Assembly (NCBI RefSeq): GCF_004210375.1
Contig: NC_134833.1
Coordinates: 47,300,782-47,364,781 of the forward strand
Length of the DNA: 64,000 nucleotides
Reading direction: 5' to 3'
From: Tachypleus tridentatus
Lineage: Eukaryota; Arthropoda; Merostomata; Xiphosura; Limulidae
Numbering within the stretch: position 1 is the first letter of the stretch; every line of letters starts with the position of its first letter. The position numbers and the translations under genes are program-made. Under the pieces are notes generated by a model. That model worked only from the letters and a program-made list of their open reading frames with translations, did not search any database and was not told the origin of the DNA. Of the stretch, positions 61,301 to 64,000 are shown in pieces.

Positions 61301-62139
61301 TATGTAAAAAATTCAAACTTGTATATTTAATATATTTAAATTGTTATAAAACAATTGTGTTTCTGGATTTTTCTTCTCTTTGAGAGAAACAAAATTTTTA
61401 ATTAGGGAAATATCTACCAAATTGGTAATTTTTAATGATACAAGTCATCATTTATTGTCTGTGAAATGAGTGACTGCTTGCTAGACTCTTTCTCATACAT
61501 GATTAAAAAAAAAAGATGTAGAGTATCAGGATTGAAAAAAAATAAGTTTTACTGATCAATTTAAGTAGTATAATGAATTGTACCAGTCTTTAAGCAATGT
61601 TTTAAGATCTCATTTGTATTTCCTGAACATAGCTCTGAACTGTGTTGGCTTTTCCTAACAAATTAGATGGTTCATGAGAACTTCTCTTGAATGTCTCCCT
61701 AACAATGATAATGTCATCCACTTTGTTACTTTGTTCTGCTAGTGGAATGTTGAACACTGTTAGATGTACGTTTTAAGTAGTCAAATAAATGTTTATAGAC
61801 TTTAAATACTTAAAAAAAGTATTTTAGAGAGGAAAAAAACAAACTTACAATTGAAGCAATCAATAATTTATAACAGTAAGATGCTGTTCAGTGAGTTTCT
61901 AATAACTTCATGGAAATCTTATCATCATCTGTTGAAACCTAGGTAAATTATTTTGAAACTTTTTTTTAATCTGTTGGGATGCACAAATATTTTACACACC
62001 AAACTGTTCTTAGTATACAGAGGTGTGGAGAACAATTCCTTTTGCAAACTTCAAAATAGCATTTTCATAGTGATCATATTCCTTGACAGTTTAGTTTTCC
62101 TTAATAATTTTTTGGGAATGTGAAGATAGATGAACTTCC
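58376..62139. other. Unassigned AT-rich DNA
   Basis: Open frames (58544-58819, 91 codons; 60536-60718 minus) are not recognisable. There is a poly-A run at about 59962-59975. The phrase ggctgatgaaatgc at 59557 resembles part of a hammerhead core but has no GAAA partner. Confidence 0.45.
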
Positions 62140-64000
62140 ATAAGAAACTTTGGTGGCTTTCCTACCCTGATGGGTATACAGGTAACTCATTACTGTATTA
62201 TTCAAAGGTTACCTCTAAACTATTCTGTGCAAGTTATGGGGAGACTAGCACTGCCTTTTACATGAAGAACATAAACTTATCTAGTTTCAACCCAAAGGAA
62301 ATGGATACAATGTGAATTCTAATCTAAACACAAAATCCTAGTAATCCAGTTGAATTAAGTTCCATGTCTTAAGCTGAATAGATAACTGTAACATGAAATT
62401 ATATTTTGTTTGTGGCCATTTGGCTTTCACATTTATCATCTGGAAGATATCAAAATAAACATACACATACATCTCAATCATCTGTATCATAAATGCAAAT
62501 TACATTTACAAATCCAATATAGCTTTTATAAGTGCATATAGTCATGTAAAAGAAAATTAAATAATTTTAGACTTAAAAAATAATAAAATTATCCTTGGCT
62601 GCAGATATTTTTCTACTTATTCCTGTTAATAAAGTACTTTCGAAGAATTTTAAACAGTAGTGTGTTAAGAAGGCATTTCAGACTTATTTTCTACCTGCCA
62701 CTCAGGATAATTTACTATTTTTGTTAAGCTTAAAAACATTCAATACTTTGCTAGCTCAAGTATTTTGTATCATTATTTTAATAATTATATCTCACCCTGG
62801 ATTATATGGAAACTAAGCAGTACTCAAATTGCACTATTTACACTGACTCACTTAGTTCTCTACAGACCCTGGAATTGCTTCATATTAGTTCTCACCCTCT
62901 TCTTGTCAATATTCAAAACCGACTGGCCTATTTCTCTTTAACATCTATTTCTATCCCGTTTTTTTGGATACTAGGCCATGTTGTTATTAGTAGAAACAGA
63001 CTACCTGGCACTGCAGCTAAATCTGTCTGCTGTGGCATTATCACCACTGTGCCTGTTCTATACATGGACTATGGTCCTGTATTCAAAGCTCGGCTCTGTG
63101 CAAGCTGGCAGTCAATTCTGAGTGAGCAACGTGAAAACAAACTTTTCCAAATAAAACCCTATATTGGACTTTGGCTGTCTTGCTTCCGTAAGGATTGGAA
63201 AGAGGGAGTTGTTCTAGCTAAACCATGCATTGGTCACATTTTAACTCATCGTTTTCTTTTATCTGGAACTGATGCACCAGTGTGTAGTTTGTGTAACACT
63301 CAGATCACAATAAGCCACATTTTACTTTCTTGCCGTCGTTATGACTCTCAACAATGGCACCACCTTAAACATGTTCTGTCCCAAGGTTTGTCCATAACGT
63401 TAGTGTGTTATTGGGGATGGTGACACTGTCCACCTTGGTAATGTTTTAAGTTTTTTAAAAGCCATTAATCTTTTTTAATGCCATTTTAGTTTTTTAATTT
63501 ATAGATTACACCTTTTTTAATGTGACTCCCTTTTAAAAATCACAGTTCATCTAGTTCCATTTGAAATTAGAAACTGACTGTAATATTAAATAACTCACAA
63601 CCAGGACCGTTAGTCATCCTGGCCAGTTATTATTATAATTTTGCTACATGTCTTTTAAAATCTTTTTATCACTTTCCTTTTAAAAATGGCCATAACGTCA
63701 AGTAACTGGAAAGGCCAACTTCAGGTGACTGACAGTGGTTTTTGTACTTACCTGTTAGTTTTCCTGGCAAGTTGTGATAATTACAGTTATGCTACAGAAA
63801 GTCCTTTACAACTTGAATTACTGTAGTTTTTCTCTTAACACTCTAGACTAGATGTAAACAATGGTTTTATGCTATTTATGTTTTTTTTTCTAAAACTTTG
63901 TTTTGTTTTACCTTAATTTCCTTTTATGAATTTTACTAAATTTACTTTTAACTTTTTACTGGATGTTTGGCAAAGATAGCCTAGTTGCTCTGTGCTATAA
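62140..64000 (+). mobile_element. 3' part of a Jockey/I-type LINE, running off the window
   Basis: Two decayed coding pieces in the order expected for ORF2: a weak RT-thumb-like segment (62145-62300, with LLYYSKVTSKLF and ASYGE) and a clear RNase H plus zinc-finger segment (62806-63423). A 3' UTR of at least 580 bp follows, with TTTTAAAA-rich text. It ends at 64000 in agatagcctagttgctctgtgctataa-like sequence typical of arthropod LINE ends (from memory). The last bases and any TSD are outside the window. Confidence 0.75.
62806..63423 (+). pseudogene. LINE ORF2 fragment: RNase H domain and C-terminal cysteine motif
   Basis: 205 codons open. NCTIYTDSLSSLQTLELL (residues about 8-25) is the RNase H region with a catalytic D. 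FFWILGHVVISRNRLPGTAAK (about 52-72) corresponds to the usual W-x-x-GH-x-G-x-x-GN-x-x-AD block; the H is kept but the closing AD reads PG, so the last catalytic acid is lost. LTHRFLLSGTDAPVCSLC (about 148-165) begins the C-terminal CxxC...H...C motif (CSLCNTQITISHILLSCRR). Such domains mark Jockey/I-clade non-LTR retrotransposons. The endonuclease and most of the RT are absent (5' truncation or decay). This is the longest intact frame in the right half of the window. Confidence 0.88.

Noticed and set aside
1..64000. CRISPR array, operon or bacterial features
   Set aside because: The direct repeats present (71, 68 and 62 bp) have no spacers, and the SINEs, introns and hAT/Penelope elements show an animal genome.

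Overview
This is AT-rich, intron-like or intergenic animal DNA. It has two assembly gaps (1-340 and exactly 500 N at 49455-49954) and no recognisable host gene: no rRNA, no complete tRNA, no convincing host exon. Everything protein-like that I can identify belongs to mobile elements, and nearly all of it is broken. The dominant repeat is a tRNA-headed SINE of about 270 bp (called SINE-A here; 23 copies or fragments). I associate that sequence from memory with horseshoe crab genomes (Limulus/Tachypleus), so a chelicerate is my best guess. This rests on memory, not on a search.

Layout. 341-10370: AT-rich sequence with SINE-A copies, small tRNA-headed SINE-B pieces and one unassigned GC-richer block (3890-4740). 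10377-12890: a DNA element with inverted repeats of about 150 bp flanking a decayed, intron-containing gene of a widespread arthropod 'uncharacterized protein' family. 13012-13971: a deleted Tc1-like transposon with both ends. 14381-22660: dense SINEs plus short tandem duplications. 23220-26187: a hAT transposon with terminal inverted repeats (TIRs), an 8-bp target site duplication (TSD) and a SINE with an unusual tail nested in its 3' part. 29855-31806: a Penelope-like element (PLE) arranged as a large palindrome, with a hammerhead-like motif in the left arm and a SINE nested in the right arm. 32266-42008: more SINEs. 42009-49454: no SINE-A, ending in a 71-bp tandem array next to the gap. 50322-52653: a second hAT element with a perfect 8-bp TSD. 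55757-58375: a second, unrelated PLE, again a palindrome with its 3' ends outermost. 62140-64000: the 3' part of a Jockey/I-type LINE running off the window.

How the parts relate. The elements form readable layers. SINE-A copies sit inside hAT-1 and inside PLE-1, so those SINEs are younger than their hosts; the left PLE-1 arm keeps the empty site. SINE-A copies are mostly minus-strand (18 of 23) and stop completely after 42.0 kb. The most notable items are the long-TIR element carrying the uncharacterized protein, the two PLE palindromes, the hammerhead-like motif of PLE-1 with similar relics elsewhere, and the SINE copy with a replaced 3' tail.
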